From an uncultured Microbacterium sp. (GTDB taxonomy: Bacteria > Actinomycetota > Actinomycetes > Actinomycetales > Microbacteriaceae): a stretch of DNA of 64,000 nt. Of the stretch, positions 19,645 through 30,763 are shown piece after piece. Location: contig CAJYHN010000002.1 in NCBI GenBank assembly GCA_913774665.1, forward strand, positions 248,001 through 312,000, given 5' to 3'. The notes beneath the pieces are model-generated. The model saw only the letters and a list, made by a program, of their open reading frames with translations, was not told the origin of the DNA and did not search any database. Each line of letters begins with the position of its first letter. The first letter of the stretch is position 1. A program made the translations under genes and the position numbers.

Positions 19645-22110
19645 ATGCCCGATTCCCGTTCCTCCTCATCCGCGACGTCACCCGTCGTCGAGCGCATCGA
19701 AGACGTCGATGTCTCGACCGAGATGCAGGGGTCGTTCCTCGAGTACGCCTACTCGGTCATCTATTCGCGCGCTCTTCCCGACGCCCGCGACGGACTCAAG
19801 CCGGTGCAGCGCCGCATCCTCTATCAGATGGCCGAGATGGGGCTGCGTCCCGATCGCGGGCACGTCAAGAGCGCCCGCGTCGTCGGCGAGGTGATGGGAA
19901 AGCTCCACCCCCACGGTGACGCCCCCATCTACGACGCTCTCGTGCGCCTCGCCCAGTACTTCTCGCTGCGCGTGCCCCTGGTCGACGGTCACGGCAACTT
20001 CGGTTCGCTCGACGACGGCCCCGCCGCGCCCCGTTACACCGAGGCGCGCCTGGCCGCTCCAGCCATGGCGCTGACCGAGAACCTCGACGAAGACGTCGTC
20101 GACTTCATCCCCAACTACGACGGGCAGTTCCAGCAGCCCGAGGTGCTGCCGGCGGCCTTCCCCAACCTGCTGGTGAACGGTGCGACCGGAATCGCGGTCG
20201 GCATGGCCACGAACATGGCGCCGCACAACCTCATCGAGGTCGTCGCCGCCGCCGTCCACCTGCTGCAGCATCCGGACGCCACCGTCGACGAGCTCATGGA
20301 GTTCGTGCCCGGGCCCGACCTGCCCTCGGGCGGCATCATCGTCGGACTCGACGGCATCAAGGACGCGTACACGAACGGCCGCGGCACGTTCCGCACCCGT
20401 GCGAAGGCGTCGATCGAGTCGCTCGGCCCGCGTCGCACCGGCATCGTCATCACCGAGCTGCCGTACCTTGTCGGGCCCGAGCGCGTGATCGAGAAGATCA
20501 AAGACGCCGTGCAGGCGAAGAAGCTGACCGGCATCGCCGACGTCACCGACCTCACCGACCGCAACAACGGCCTGCGCCTGGTGATCGGGATCAAGACCGG
20601 CTTCGACCCCAAGGCCGTGCTCGAGCAGCTCTACCGCCTCACCCCGCTCGAGGATTCGTTCGGCATCAACAACGTCGCCCTGGTCGACGGTCAGCCGCAG
20701 ACGCTCGGCCTGCGCGAGATGCTGCGGGTGTACATCGATCACCGCATCCGCGTCGTCACGCGGCGCAGCGAGTTCCGCCTGGCGCGCAAGCGCGAGCGCC
20801 TGCACCTGGTCGAGGGTCTGCTCATCGCGATCCTCGACATCGACGAGGTCATCCAGGTCATCCGCTCTTCCGACGACGGGGAACAGGCTCGCACGAAGCT
20901 GCAGGAGGTGTTCGACCTCTCGCACCCGCAGGCCGAGTACATCCTCGAGCTGCGCCTGCGGCGCCTCACGAAATTCTCGCGCATCGAGCTCGAGGCCGAG
21001 CGCGACCAGTTGAACGCCGAGATCGCCCAGCTGGTCGAGCTGCTGGGCAGCGAGACGTTGCTGCGTCAGCAGGTGGCCAGAGAATTGGATGCCGCGGCCG
21101 ACGCCTACGGCACTCCCCGTCGCACGATGCTGCTGAACGGTGGGCCGGTGCAGCCCCGCTCGGCGCGAGCCGCGGCGGCCGCCGACCTGCAGATCGCCGA
21201 TGCGCCCTGCCGCGTCTACCTCTCGGCCACCGGACGCATGGTCCGCGCCGAGCTGATCGCCGACGCGCCCGCCGGTGGGGTCGTTCCGCCCGCCCGGCGC
21301 TCGAAGCACGACGCGATCCGCTCCTCGGTCGACACGACCACGCGCGGCGACATCGGTGCGGTCACCTCGGCCGGTCGTCTCGTGCGCTTCTCGCCGGTGG
21401 ACCTGCCGTCGGTTCCCGCGAACTCCGTCCAGGTCGCCGCGGGCACGAAGGTCGAGCAGTACCTGGCGCTCGCGAAGGGCGAGAAGGTCGTGGCCCTCGT
21501 GCCGCTCGTCGACTCCCCCACCATCGCGCTGGGCACCGAGCAGGGCGTCGTGAAGCGCGTTGCGGCCACCGAGCTCGGCACGAAGGACGAGATCGAGATC
21601 ATCTCTCTGCGTGACGGCGACCGAGTCGTCGGCGCGGCTCCGGCCGGCGACAACGCCGAGCTCGTCTTCGTCGCGAGCGATGCCCAGCTGCTGCGTTTCG
21701 ATGCGTCCTCCGTGCGGCCCCAGGGGCGATCCGCGGGCGGGATGGCCGGCATCCGCCTCTCCGACGGCGCTCGGGTGATCGACTTCGCCGTCGTCGGGGC
21801 CTCGGCCTTCGACGCGGTGGTCGTGACCGTCGCGGGCTCGTCGGCGGCTCTCCCGGGCACCGACGCCGGCAGCGCCAAGGTCTCGGCCTTCACGGAGTTC
21901 CCCGCCAAGGGTCGCGCCACCGGTGGGGTGCGCGCCCAGCGCCTGCTGCGCGGAGAGGACGGCCTCGTGCTGGCCTGGGTGGGAACCGACCCGCGCGCGG
22001 TCGGGCCCGATGGCTCGGTTCGTGTCTTGCCGGATGCCGGCGCCAAGCGCGACGCCTCGGGCCAGCCCCTCGACGCCGTCGTCGGCGCGATCGGCACCGT
22101 CGTCCGCTGA
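19645..22110 (+). CDS. parC: DNA topoisomerase IV subunit A (GyrA/ParC family)
   Basis: An 821-residue type IIA topoisomerase breakage-reunion subunit. The winged-helix region shows [14 protein letters not shown] and the catalytic Tyr131 in APRYTEARL; the coiled-coil gate and a six-bladed C-terminal beta-pinwheel follow ([18 protein letters not shown]). I call it ParC rather than GyrA because the matching ParE-like gene is its convergent neighbour and gyrA/gyrB normally sit near dnaA; a gyrA label is the alternative. The position equivalent to E. coli GyrA Ser83 is Ala93 ([12 protein letters not shown]). ATG at 19645 with GAGG upstream. Confidence 0.88.
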   Translation: MPDSRSSSSATSPVVERIEDVDVSTEMQGSFLEYAYSVIYSRALPDARDGLKPVQRRILYQMAEMGLRPDRGHVKSARVVGEVMGKLHPHGDAPIYDALVRLAQYFSLRVPLVDGHGNFGSLDDGPAAPRYTEARLAAPAMALTENLDEDVVDFIPNYDGQFQQPEVLPAAFPNLLVNGATGIAVGMATNMAPHNLIEVVAAAVHLLQHPDATVDELMEFVPGPDLPSGGIIVGLDGIKDAYTNGRGTFRTRAKASIESLGPRRTGIVITELPYLVGPERVIEKIKDAVQAKKLTGIADVTDLTDRNNGLRLVIGIKTGFDPKAVLEQLYRLTPLEDSFGINNVALVDGQPQTLGLREMLRVYIDHRIRVVTRRSEFRLARKRERLHLVEGLLIAILDIDEVIQVIRSSDDGEQARTKLQEVFDLSHPQAEYILELRLRRLTKFSRIELEAERDQLNAEIAQLVELLGSETLLRQQVARELDAAADAYGTPRRTMLLNGGPVQPRSARAAAAADLQIADAPCRVYLSATGRMVRAELIADAPAGGVVPPARRSKHDAIRSSVDTTTRGDIGAVTSAGRLVRFSPVDLPSVPANSVQVAAGTKVEQYLALAKGEKVVALVPLVDSPTIALGTEQGVVKRVAATELGTKDEIEIISLRDGDRVVGAAPAGDNAELVFVASDAQLLRFDASSVRPQGRSAGGMAGIRLSDGARVIDFAVVGASAFDAVVVTVAGSSAALPGTDAGSAKVSAFTEFPAKGRATGGVRAQRLLRGEDGLVLAWVGTDPRAVGPDGSVRVLPDAGAKRDASGQPLDAVVGAIGTVVR

Positions 22111-22138
22111 GGCCGGGCGCCGCGTCCCGCGGCCTCCG

Positions 22139-22811
22139 GCGCGGTGCGGCTCGCCGGTCTCGCGAGCACAACGGCGGGGAGATGGGGCGACACGCCGGGC
22201 GGCGGCGCCGGGCCGCGGCGTGTCGGGGGTCTTTCCCGCTGTTGTGCGCGGGCGCGTCCGGGCTGCGGCGCGGCTTGTGGGTGGCCGCGGCGAGGTGGCG
22301 GCTCCTGGCGCGGTGCAGCTTGCCGGTCTCGCGGGCACAACGGCGGGGGGATGTGGCAACACGCCGGGCGGCGGAGTTGGGCCGCGGCGTGTCGGGGATC
22401 TTTCCCGCCGTTGTGCACGGGCGCGCCCCGGCTGCGGCGCGGCTGGGCGTGGTCGCGGCGAGGAGGCGGATCCTGGCGCGGTGCGGCTTGCCGGTCTCGC
22501 GTGCACAACGGCGGGGGGATGTGCCGACACGCCGGGTGGCGGCGTTGGGGCGCGGCGAGTCGGGGACTTTTCCCGCTGTTGTGCGCGGGTGCGCCCGGGC
22601 GGCGGCGCGGCCGTGCGTGGTCGCGGCGAGGCGGCGGCTCCTCGCGCGGTGCGGCTTGCCGGTCTCGCGTGCACAACGGCGGGGAGATGTGTCGACACGC
22701 CGGGTGGCGGCGCAGGGCGGCGGCGTGTCGGGGACTTTTCCCGCCGTTGTGCGCGGGCGCGCCCCGGCTGCGGCTCCGCTGATCGTGGCCGCACCCGAGG
22801 TGGCGGCTCCC
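22139..22811. repeat. Four tandem 168-bp hairpin repeats
   Basis: Units begin at about 22139, 22308, 22476 and 22644 with GCGCGGTGCGGC. In each, an outer arm GCACAACGGCGGG is mirrored about 55-70 bases later by CCCGCYGTTGTGC, and an inner arm ACACGCCG by CGGCG(T/A)GTC in most copies. Outer arm pairs: 22166-22178/22235-22247; 22335-22347/22404-22416; 22503-22515/22572-22584; 22671-22683/22740-22752. Copies 2 and 4 pair perfectly over 13 bp; copies 1 and 3 have one C-to-T change in the right arm that still allows G-U pairing in RNA. Arms are better conserved than the loops, suggesting selection for structure. Confidence 0.9.
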
Positions 22812-22921
22812 GCCGCGCCCGCCCGAGATGGGCGGCTCCCGCCGCGCGCACCCGAGGCGGTGGCTCCCGCCGCGCCCGCCCGAGATGGGCGGCTCCCGCC
22901 GCGTCCGCCCGAGATGGGCGG
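22794..22921. repeat. 28-29-bp tandem repeat array, about 4.5 units
   Basis: Units of the form CCCGAGRTGGGCGGCTCCC followed by GCCGCGCCCG lie head to tail, alternating 28 and 29 bases. There is no spacer between units, so this is a simple tandem array and not a CRISPR. It starts inside the end of the fourth 168-bp unit. Confidence 0.8.
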
Positions 22922-22984
22922 CGTGGCGCCCGTGGCATCCGCCGTTCTGCACGGGCGCCGCGCGACGGCGACGCCGCGCTGGCC

Positions 22985-25054
<2,070 letters not shown>

Positions 25055-25219
25055 GGTCTCCCAGCGTAATCGGGGGCACCGACATCGCCTGACAGACACA
25101 CAGCAAGGTCGGGTCACCGTACGCGCACAGCGAAATGTGATCAAGCCGCGGCATAGGGGAAACATCCGCGTGGTTGTATATGGAGACTCGCCCACGACCA
25201 CCTGAGGAGGGCACCCGAC

Positions 25220-25441
25220 ATGACCACCACGACTGCACCCGACGCGTCAGCCGTCCTCGATCACCGCCTGACGGCGGCGGATCGCTGCGACTCCTGCGGC
25301 GCACAGGCGTACATCGCCGCCGAGGTGAACGGCAGCGAGCTGCTGTTCTGCGCACACCACGGCCGCAAGTACGAAGAGAAGCTTCGCAGCGTCGCCACCT
25401 CGTGGCACGACGAGACGGCGCGCCTCAACGCCGCCGACTGA
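25220..25441 (+). CDS. Small zinc-finger-like protein (DUF7455-type)
   Basis: A 73-residue protein with a CDSCGAQA motif followed by FCAHHGRKY, giving a C-x2-C...C-x2-H set that could bind zinc. The C-terminus is helical and charged. Such proteins are conserved in Microbacteriaceae and other actinobacteria without known function. A strong GGAGG ribosome-binding site is at about 25204-25209 and the AT-rich TTGTATAT at about 25173 may be its promoter. It is divergent from parE. Confidence 0.82.
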   Translation: MTTTTAPDASAVLDHRLTAADRCDSCGAQAYIAAEVNGSELLFCAHHGRKYEEKLRSVATSWHDETARLNAAD

Positions 25442-25451
25442 GACCACCACA

Positions 25452-25499
25452 GCGGAGCGGGCCCCGCGCACTCACGGAGTGCGTCGGGGCCCGCTCCGC
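25452..25499. terminator. Bidirectional terminator between the small zinc-finger gene and alr
   Basis: A 15-bp perfect stem GCGGAGCGGGCCCCG with its complement, plus an inner CGCACTC/GAGTGCG stem, four bases from the stop codon of the convergent alanine racemase gene. Confidence 0.88.
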
Positions 25500-25502
25500 G
25501 TT

Positions 25503-26546
25503 TCAGGCGTCGGTGGAGGTGTACTCGCGCGGAACGGTCGGCGAGACGCGCAACGCGATCTCCTCGCCGATCGTGTCGATCAGTTCGGCGAGCTCGGTCG
25601 CGGTGTGCAGCGCGTCCCGACCGAACACGGCGATCTCGTCTCCCGGCTGAGCTCCGGCCCACGGGGCGATCACCGTGTCGGTCGGAACGATCGCCTCGAC
25701 CCTCCGCGGCCCCTCGGGGGTGACGACGTCGAATCGTCCGCCGAGGGCGCTGGGGAGCCCGTGCAGGCTCCCGAGGTCGAGGTGGACGCCCGCGGGGTCC
25801 ACCGCCGTCACCGTGGCCGACAGCGTCGCGATCGGCTCGATTCCGAGCTCCTGCTCTCCCGGCCCGCCGGCGGGACGGATGCCGTACGAGAACGCCCCGA
25901 CCCGCACGATGTCTTCGCGGAACTCACCGCGCGCGAAACCGGCCGCGCTGGCGGCCAGGTGCGAGAAGCGCGGGTCGAGCCCCACGGCGCGCGCGGTCTC
26001 GCGCGCGGCCAGGAACACCGCTCGCGCATCGTCGTCGTCGGCATCCGACGCTTCGGAGATGTGCGACCAGATGCCCTCGAGGCTCACCCGCCCCGCGGAG
26101 ACCAGCTCCGAGGTCAACGCGAGAGCGGCCTCCCACCGTTCCGGACGGATGCCGTTGCGGTGCAGGCCCGTGTCGATCTTGAGGTGCACGCGGGCAGGTC
26201 GGCCGGCGTCGAGGTGGGCGAGGTCGCCGAGCAGGGCTTCGTCGCCGATGCCGAGGTCGAGGTCGGCCGCGATGCCCGCGGCCAGGTCGCCGGCTCCGCC
26301 GATCAGCCACACGAAGATGCGCACGTCCGGACCGGCGATGCGGCGCACGGCGGCTCCGGCGACGACGTCGAACGCACCGATCCAGCGGACGCCCTCGGCG
26401 ACCGCCCGCATCACGATCGGCTCCAGCCCGTGAGCGTAGGCATCGTCCTTGACGACCAGCATGTGCGCGGCGGGGGCCACGGCCTCACGCACGCGACGGA
26501 GGTTGCGGGCGAAGGCGTCGAGGTCGACGCGGTAGACGGCGCTCAC
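25503..26546 (-). CDS. alr: Alanine racemase, PLP-barrel protein with degenerate C-terminal domain
   Basis: A 347-residue fold-type III PLP protein. The PLP lysine is Lys33 in LVVKDDAYAHG. Other barrel motifs are KIDTGLHRNG (Arg), SHLAASAAGF, and EDIVRVGAFSYGI (the Arg that contacts the PLP nitrogen). The C-terminal beta domain (about 245-347) is divergent and lacks the VSYG segment that supplies the second catalytic base, Tyr, in normal racemases. The upstream gene encodes exactly that missing region. The start is the GTG at 26544-26546, overlapping the upstream stop by four bases. D-alanine for peptidoglycan is the expected product if the two proteins work together. Confidence 0.85.
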   Translation of the reverse strand: MSAVYRVDLDAFARNLRRVREAVAPAAHMLVVKDDAYAHGLEPIVMRAVAEGVRWIGAFDVVAGAAVRRIAGPDVRIFVWLIGGAGDLAAGIAADLDLGIGDEALLGDLAHLDAGRPARVHLKIDTGLHRNGIRPERWEAALALTSELVSAGRVSLEGIWSHISEASDADDDDARAVFLAARETARAVGLDPRFSHLAASAAGFARGEFREDIVRVGAFSYGIRPAGGPGEQELGIEPIATLSATVTAVDPAGVHLDLGSLHGLPSALGGRFDVVTPEGPRRVEAIVPTDTVIAPWAGAQPGDEIAVFGRDALHTATELAELIDTIGEEIALRVSPTVPREYTSTDA

Positions 26547-27193
26547 GCGGTCACCCGCCGATCGGCGCGCACACCCACGACGGCGACGATCTCGGCGGCG
26601 CCGAGGCCCGTGGCATCCGTCCACTCCTCGAGCGAGGGGTGCCCCTCGGCGGGGTCGCCGAAGAAGACGACCTCGGCTCCGCGCGGGACGGTCACGTCCT
26701 CGACGTCGACCACGCAGACGTCCATCGCGACACGCCCGACGATGCGGTGGCGGCGACCGTCGATCGCGACCGTGGCGGCGTTACCGAGCGAACGGACCAC
26801 GCCCTGGGCGTAGCCGCCCGTGACGAGGGCCACGGTGGTGTCGTGAGGAGCGCGGTGCGTATAGCCGTAGGAGACGCCCTCTCCGCGCAGCAGGGGCTTG
26901 GTGCCCAGAGCGCGCCCGCGCAGCGACAGCACGGGCTGCGCGTGCGAGCCGGGCAGCCCGAACAGGGTCGGGGCGTCGAGGGGCGCGGCATCCATTCCGA
27001 GATCCGAGAGCACGGATGCCACCCACTCGGCGCCGTGCCCCCACGCGTCGGCGGCGAGCACGTCGTCGGCGCCGGTCGCGGTGCCGGCGGCGAGGGCGAG
27101 GGGCGCGTTGCGGCGCAGGGCCGACTCGGAGACGAGGGCCACCGGGGCCACCCCGCCGGCCGCGGGCAGGCGAGCAGGGAGCGTGGAGGTCAC
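26543..27193 (-). CDS. Alanine racemase C-terminal-domain protein with deleted barrel
   Basis: A 216-residue relic-like Alr paralogue. Residues 17-65 resemble the first barrel strands, but the PLP lysine position is Ala47 (VLAADAWGHG instead of VVKADAYGHG) and most of the barrel is missing. From about residue 80 a full C-terminal domain follows: catalytic-Tyr segment GEGVSYGYTH (Tyr109), the VTGGYAQG loop, and GRVAMD, the equivalent of the racemase GRICMDQ motif. It cannot bind PLP covalently by itself. The GTG start is at 27191-27193. Four-base coupling to the next gene suggests a stoichiometric partner. Confidence 0.85.
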   Translation of the reverse strand: MTSTLPARLPAAGGVAPVALVSESALRRNAPLALAAGTATGADDVLAADAWGHGAEWVASVLSDLGMDAAPLDAPTLFGLPGSHAQPVLSLRGRALGTKPLLRGEGVSYGYTHRAPHDTTVALVTGGYAQGVVRSLGNAATVAIDGRRHRIVGRVAMDVCVVDVEDVTVPRGAEVVFFGDPAEGHPSLEEWTDATGLGAAEIVAVVGVRADRRVTA

Positions 27194-27237
27194 CCCTTTA
27201 GACTAACGGGGTCCTTCGTCCCCGACCTCGGAGCCTC

Positions 27238-28260
27238 ATGCCTCACCAGGGTTTCTCCCCCGTCACACGCCTGCGCTACCTCGCCGGGCGGGCCCGCCGT
27301 ATCGACGTGGGATCCGTCGTCGAACGAGCCAAAGAGGCCTCGGCGCAGCATGGCAAGGCCCTGCCGCTCGTCGTCGCCGACATGCTCTTCCAGGCCGGTG
27401 TGAAGAACGTCGGCTTCCAGGACTACATCGACTACGACTTCGCGATCCTCACCCCGGCCGAGCGTGCGACGTACATGACGCACCCGGTGTCGAACCAGAT
27501 CTCGCAGAAGTACGACCACCCCGACTACCGCGGCCTGTTCCAGGACAAAGTGGAATTCGACCGCAAGTTCAGCGAGTTCCTCCGCCGCGACTGGATGGTG
27601 GTCGATGCCGGCAACGCCGACGAACTGCGCGCCTTCACGGAGCGCCTCGGCACCATCGTCACCAAGGAGCCGGTCGGTCAGGCCGGCACCGGTGTGCATC
27701 GCTACCACGCGGCCGAGGTCGAGGACTGGAGCGCGTTCCACCGCGGACTGCTCGAGCGCGGCGAGATCCTCGTCGAAGAGGTCATCCGCCAGCATGACGA
27801 CCTCGCGGCCGTCTGCCCCGGAACCGTCAACACGACCCGTGTGACCGCGTTCTTCGACGGGCAGAAGACTCACATCCTCGCGATGGCGCAGAAGTTCGGC
27901 CGCGGGGCGGTCAGTGACCAGATGACCTTCGGCGGCTTCTACACGATGCTCGACGAGAACGGCCACGCCCTCGGCGCCGGCTACGACTCGCACGGCCACG
28001 TGCACGAGCTGCACCCCGACTCCGGTGTGCGCATCGCCGACTTCCAGCTGCCGATGATCGACGAGGTCAAGGCCTTCGTCGACCGGGTCGCGCGCGTCGT
28101 CCCCCAGGTGCAGTACGTCGGCTGGGACATCGTCGTCGGCCCCGACGGCCCCGTGCTCGTCGAGGGCAACTGGGGCGCCGGCGTCTACGAGAACAAGCCG
28201 AGCGTCACCGGGATCCGCACCGGACACAAGCCGCGCTATCAGGCCGCCATCGGGTTCTGA
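27238..28260 (+). CDS. Sugar-transfer-associated ATP-grasp protein
   Basis: A 340-residue ATP-grasp-fold protein of the type named sugar-transfer-associated ATP-grasp. Visible features: an N-terminal helical region, TKEPVGQAGTGVHRY (nucleotide-binding loop region), ILVEEVIRQHDDLA (hinge Glu), VNTTRVTAFFDG, and the metal-binding end VGWDIVVGPDGPVLVEGNWGAG (Asp, Glu and Asn). It should ligate a carboxylate to an amine or similar nucleophile using ATP; the substrate is unknown. It is divergent from the alanine racemase pair with a 44-bp spacer, so a D-amino-acid or cell-wall substrate is an appealing guess only. Confidence 0.82.
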   Translation: MPHQGFSPVTRLRYLAGRARRIDVGSVVERAKEASAQHGKALPLVVADMLFQAGVKNVGFQDYIDYDFAILTPAERATYMTHPVSNQISQKYDHPDYRGLFQDKVEFDRKFSEFLRRDWMVVDAGNADELRAFTERLGTIVTKEPVGQAGTGVHRYHAAEVEDWSAFHRGLLERGEILVEEVIRQHDDLAAVCPGTVNTTRVTAFFDGQKTHILAMAQKFGRGAVSDQMTFGGFYTMLDENGHALGAGYDSHGHVHELHPDSGVRIADFQLPMIDEVKAFVDRVARVVPQVQYVGWDIVVGPDGPVLVEGNWGAGVYENKPSVTGIRTGHKPRYQAAIGF

Positions 28261-28274
28261 TCCCGGATGCCGCG

Positions 28275-28303
28275 AGGCCCGTCCCCCGCGTGGGGGCGGG
28301 CCT
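28275..28303 (+). terminator. Terminator of the ATP-grasp gene
   Basis: AGGCCCGTCCCCC pairs with GGGGGCGGGCCT, followed by TCTGCATTG. It lies 14 bases after the stop codon. Confidence 0.75.
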
Positions 28304-28440
28304 TCTGCATTGTCGGTGCGTGCTGCCGCGGGCGAAACTCCGGAAGGATCGCGCGGATGGCGCGCAGAGCCATGCAGATGCGTCGGTGGCTCCGGCTTTC
28401 TCCGGAGTTCGGATCGGTTCGGGAGCTACCCCGGATGCCG

Positions 28441-28475
28441 AGAAGGCCCGCCCCCGAGGAGGGAGCGGGCCTTCT
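28441..28475 (-). terminator. Terminator downstream of the F420-ligase-like gene
   Basis: AGAAGGCCCGC / GCGGGCCTTCT is an 11-bp perfect stem 12 bases downstream of the minus-strand stop codon at 28487. Confidence 0.8.
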
Positions 28476-28486
28476 GCGAAGCCGTG

Positions 28487-29181
28487 TCAGCCGTGGCGCA
28501 CGATGCCGAGCGGCGTCGACTCGTGGCCCTGACCGAGCGGGTTGTCCTTCAGGATCGCGACGAGGCGCTTCTCTCCGGCCTTGTCCATCGTCGACCCGAG
28601 GATGTTACCCCCGAGGTCGTTGATGTCGACCACGGCCACCTGCACGTCGCCGCCGAGCAGCGACTTCAGGCGCGCGGCGACCTCGCGCGGACGCTCGGGG
28701 CCGAGCACGACCGCCTGGTTGTAGGGCGGGATCGTGCCCTTGGTGGGGCCGTCGATCGCGCGGGCCTTGTCGCCCGCGATGCGGTAGAAGTCGCCCTTAC
28801 GACCCATCGCCTTGGTCACAGCCGAGACGGCCGCGGCGAACAGGATGCGGGGCGTGCCGCACTCGCGCAGCGCCATCTCCATCGTCTCGGGCATGCCGAG
28901 ACCGATGCCGTAGGGCGTGCGGGTGACGTACTTCGACAGGAACAGCGCGAGCTTGCGGGGCTTGATCGAGTCGAGCTTGAACGAACGGCCCTGCGTGATC
29001 GCGACGATCTTCTCGGTGACGAACAGCAGGTCGCCCGGCTGCACGGCATCCTTCGCGTACTCGAGGATGAAGGCGTCGAGATCGTCGCCCGGCATGACCA
29101 CCCGCGTGCGGATCGGGATGCGGGCGTACGAGGTTCCCTCGACGGTACGGGTGAGCGCCTTGCCGGCGTTGGCCTCGCCGC

Positions 29182-29185
<4 letters not shown>
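28487..29185 (-). CDS. Coenzyme F420-0:L-glutamate ligase-like protein
   Basis: A 232-residue protein of the F420_ligase (CofE) fold. It shows [16 protein letters not shown], the strand [17 protein letters not shown], and [15 protein letters not shown]. Genuine CofE adds glutamate to F420-0 using GTP; this single-domain form occurs in bacteria without an obvious F420 pathway, so the precise substrate is uncertain. Its ATG (29183-29185) overlaps the stop of the principal sigma-factor gene by four bases, so it is probably read from the rpoD promoter at a fixed ratio. No other F420 biosynthesis gene is in the window. Confidence 0.75.
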
Positions 29186-30504
<1,319 letters not shown>

Positions 30505-30571
30505 GTTTCGCCTTTCACCGGGAACGTACGCTGCACGGCCACCGGTCGTTCTCGGACACTAGTAAGACCCT

Positions 30572-30577
30572 TGTCAA
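30572..30577 (-). promoter_or_regulatory. Candidate -35 box in the rpoD upstream region
   Basis: TTGACA on the minus strand, 68-73 bases before the sigma-factor ATG. A matching -10 at 17 bases is poor (CGAGAA), so this is only a lead. The 259-bp spacer 30505-30763 holds no gene that I can support. Confidence 0.25.
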
Positions 30578-30715
30578 GTCCCGAACCGAGGAGCGGGGGC
30601 TCCTGGTCCGGTTGACAACGGGTCAGGTTCTTCATTGTCTCACATTCCCGGACCGGGACTTGACGTGGACCGGGGATCTATGCGTAGACAACGCCCGCGC
30701 CGGATCGGACATTCC

Positions 30716-30741
30716 CGGGATGCCGACTCCTCGGCATCCCG
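30716..30741 (-). terminator. Hairpin downstream of the PAC2 gene
   Basis: CGGGATGCCGA / TCGGCATCCCG, 11-bp perfect stem with a CTCC loop, 23 bases after the PAC2 stop codon. Confidence 0.75.
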
Positions 30742-30763
30742 TCGGTGCGGATGTCGGATGCCG

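Larger units (their letters stand above)
22111..22984. repeat. Repeat-filled spacer between convergent parC and parE
   Basis: This 874-bp spacer contains no gene I can support. It holds four tandem 168-169-bp units (22139-22811), each able to fold into a long hairpin, then a second array of 28-29-bp units (22794-22921). The 168-bp period is a multiple of three, which keeps several frames open and creates long but meaningless open frames on both strands. The DNA is extremely GC-rich, apart from TTTCCCGC-type tracts. Confidence 0.85.

Noticed and set aside
22794..22921. Possible CRISPR array
   Set aside because: The units are directly adjacent with no unique spacers, and no cas gene is in the window.
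25503..27193. A frameshifted single alanine racemase gene
   Set aside because: The C-terminal-like part is upstream of the barrel part, each has its own start and stop with a four-base overlap, and the small protein keeps its own remnant N-terminus.
28320..28440. A small gene or riboswitch between the ATP-grasp and F420-ligase-like genes
   Set aside because: It contains only terminator hairpins and a short AACTCCGGA/TCCGGAGTT inverted repeat; no conserved riboswitch core or ribosome-binding site.
30505..30763. A clear sigma-70 promoter for rpoD
   Set aside because: TTGACA is present on the minus strand but the -10 at the right distance is poor, so only the -35 candidate is listed at low confidence.
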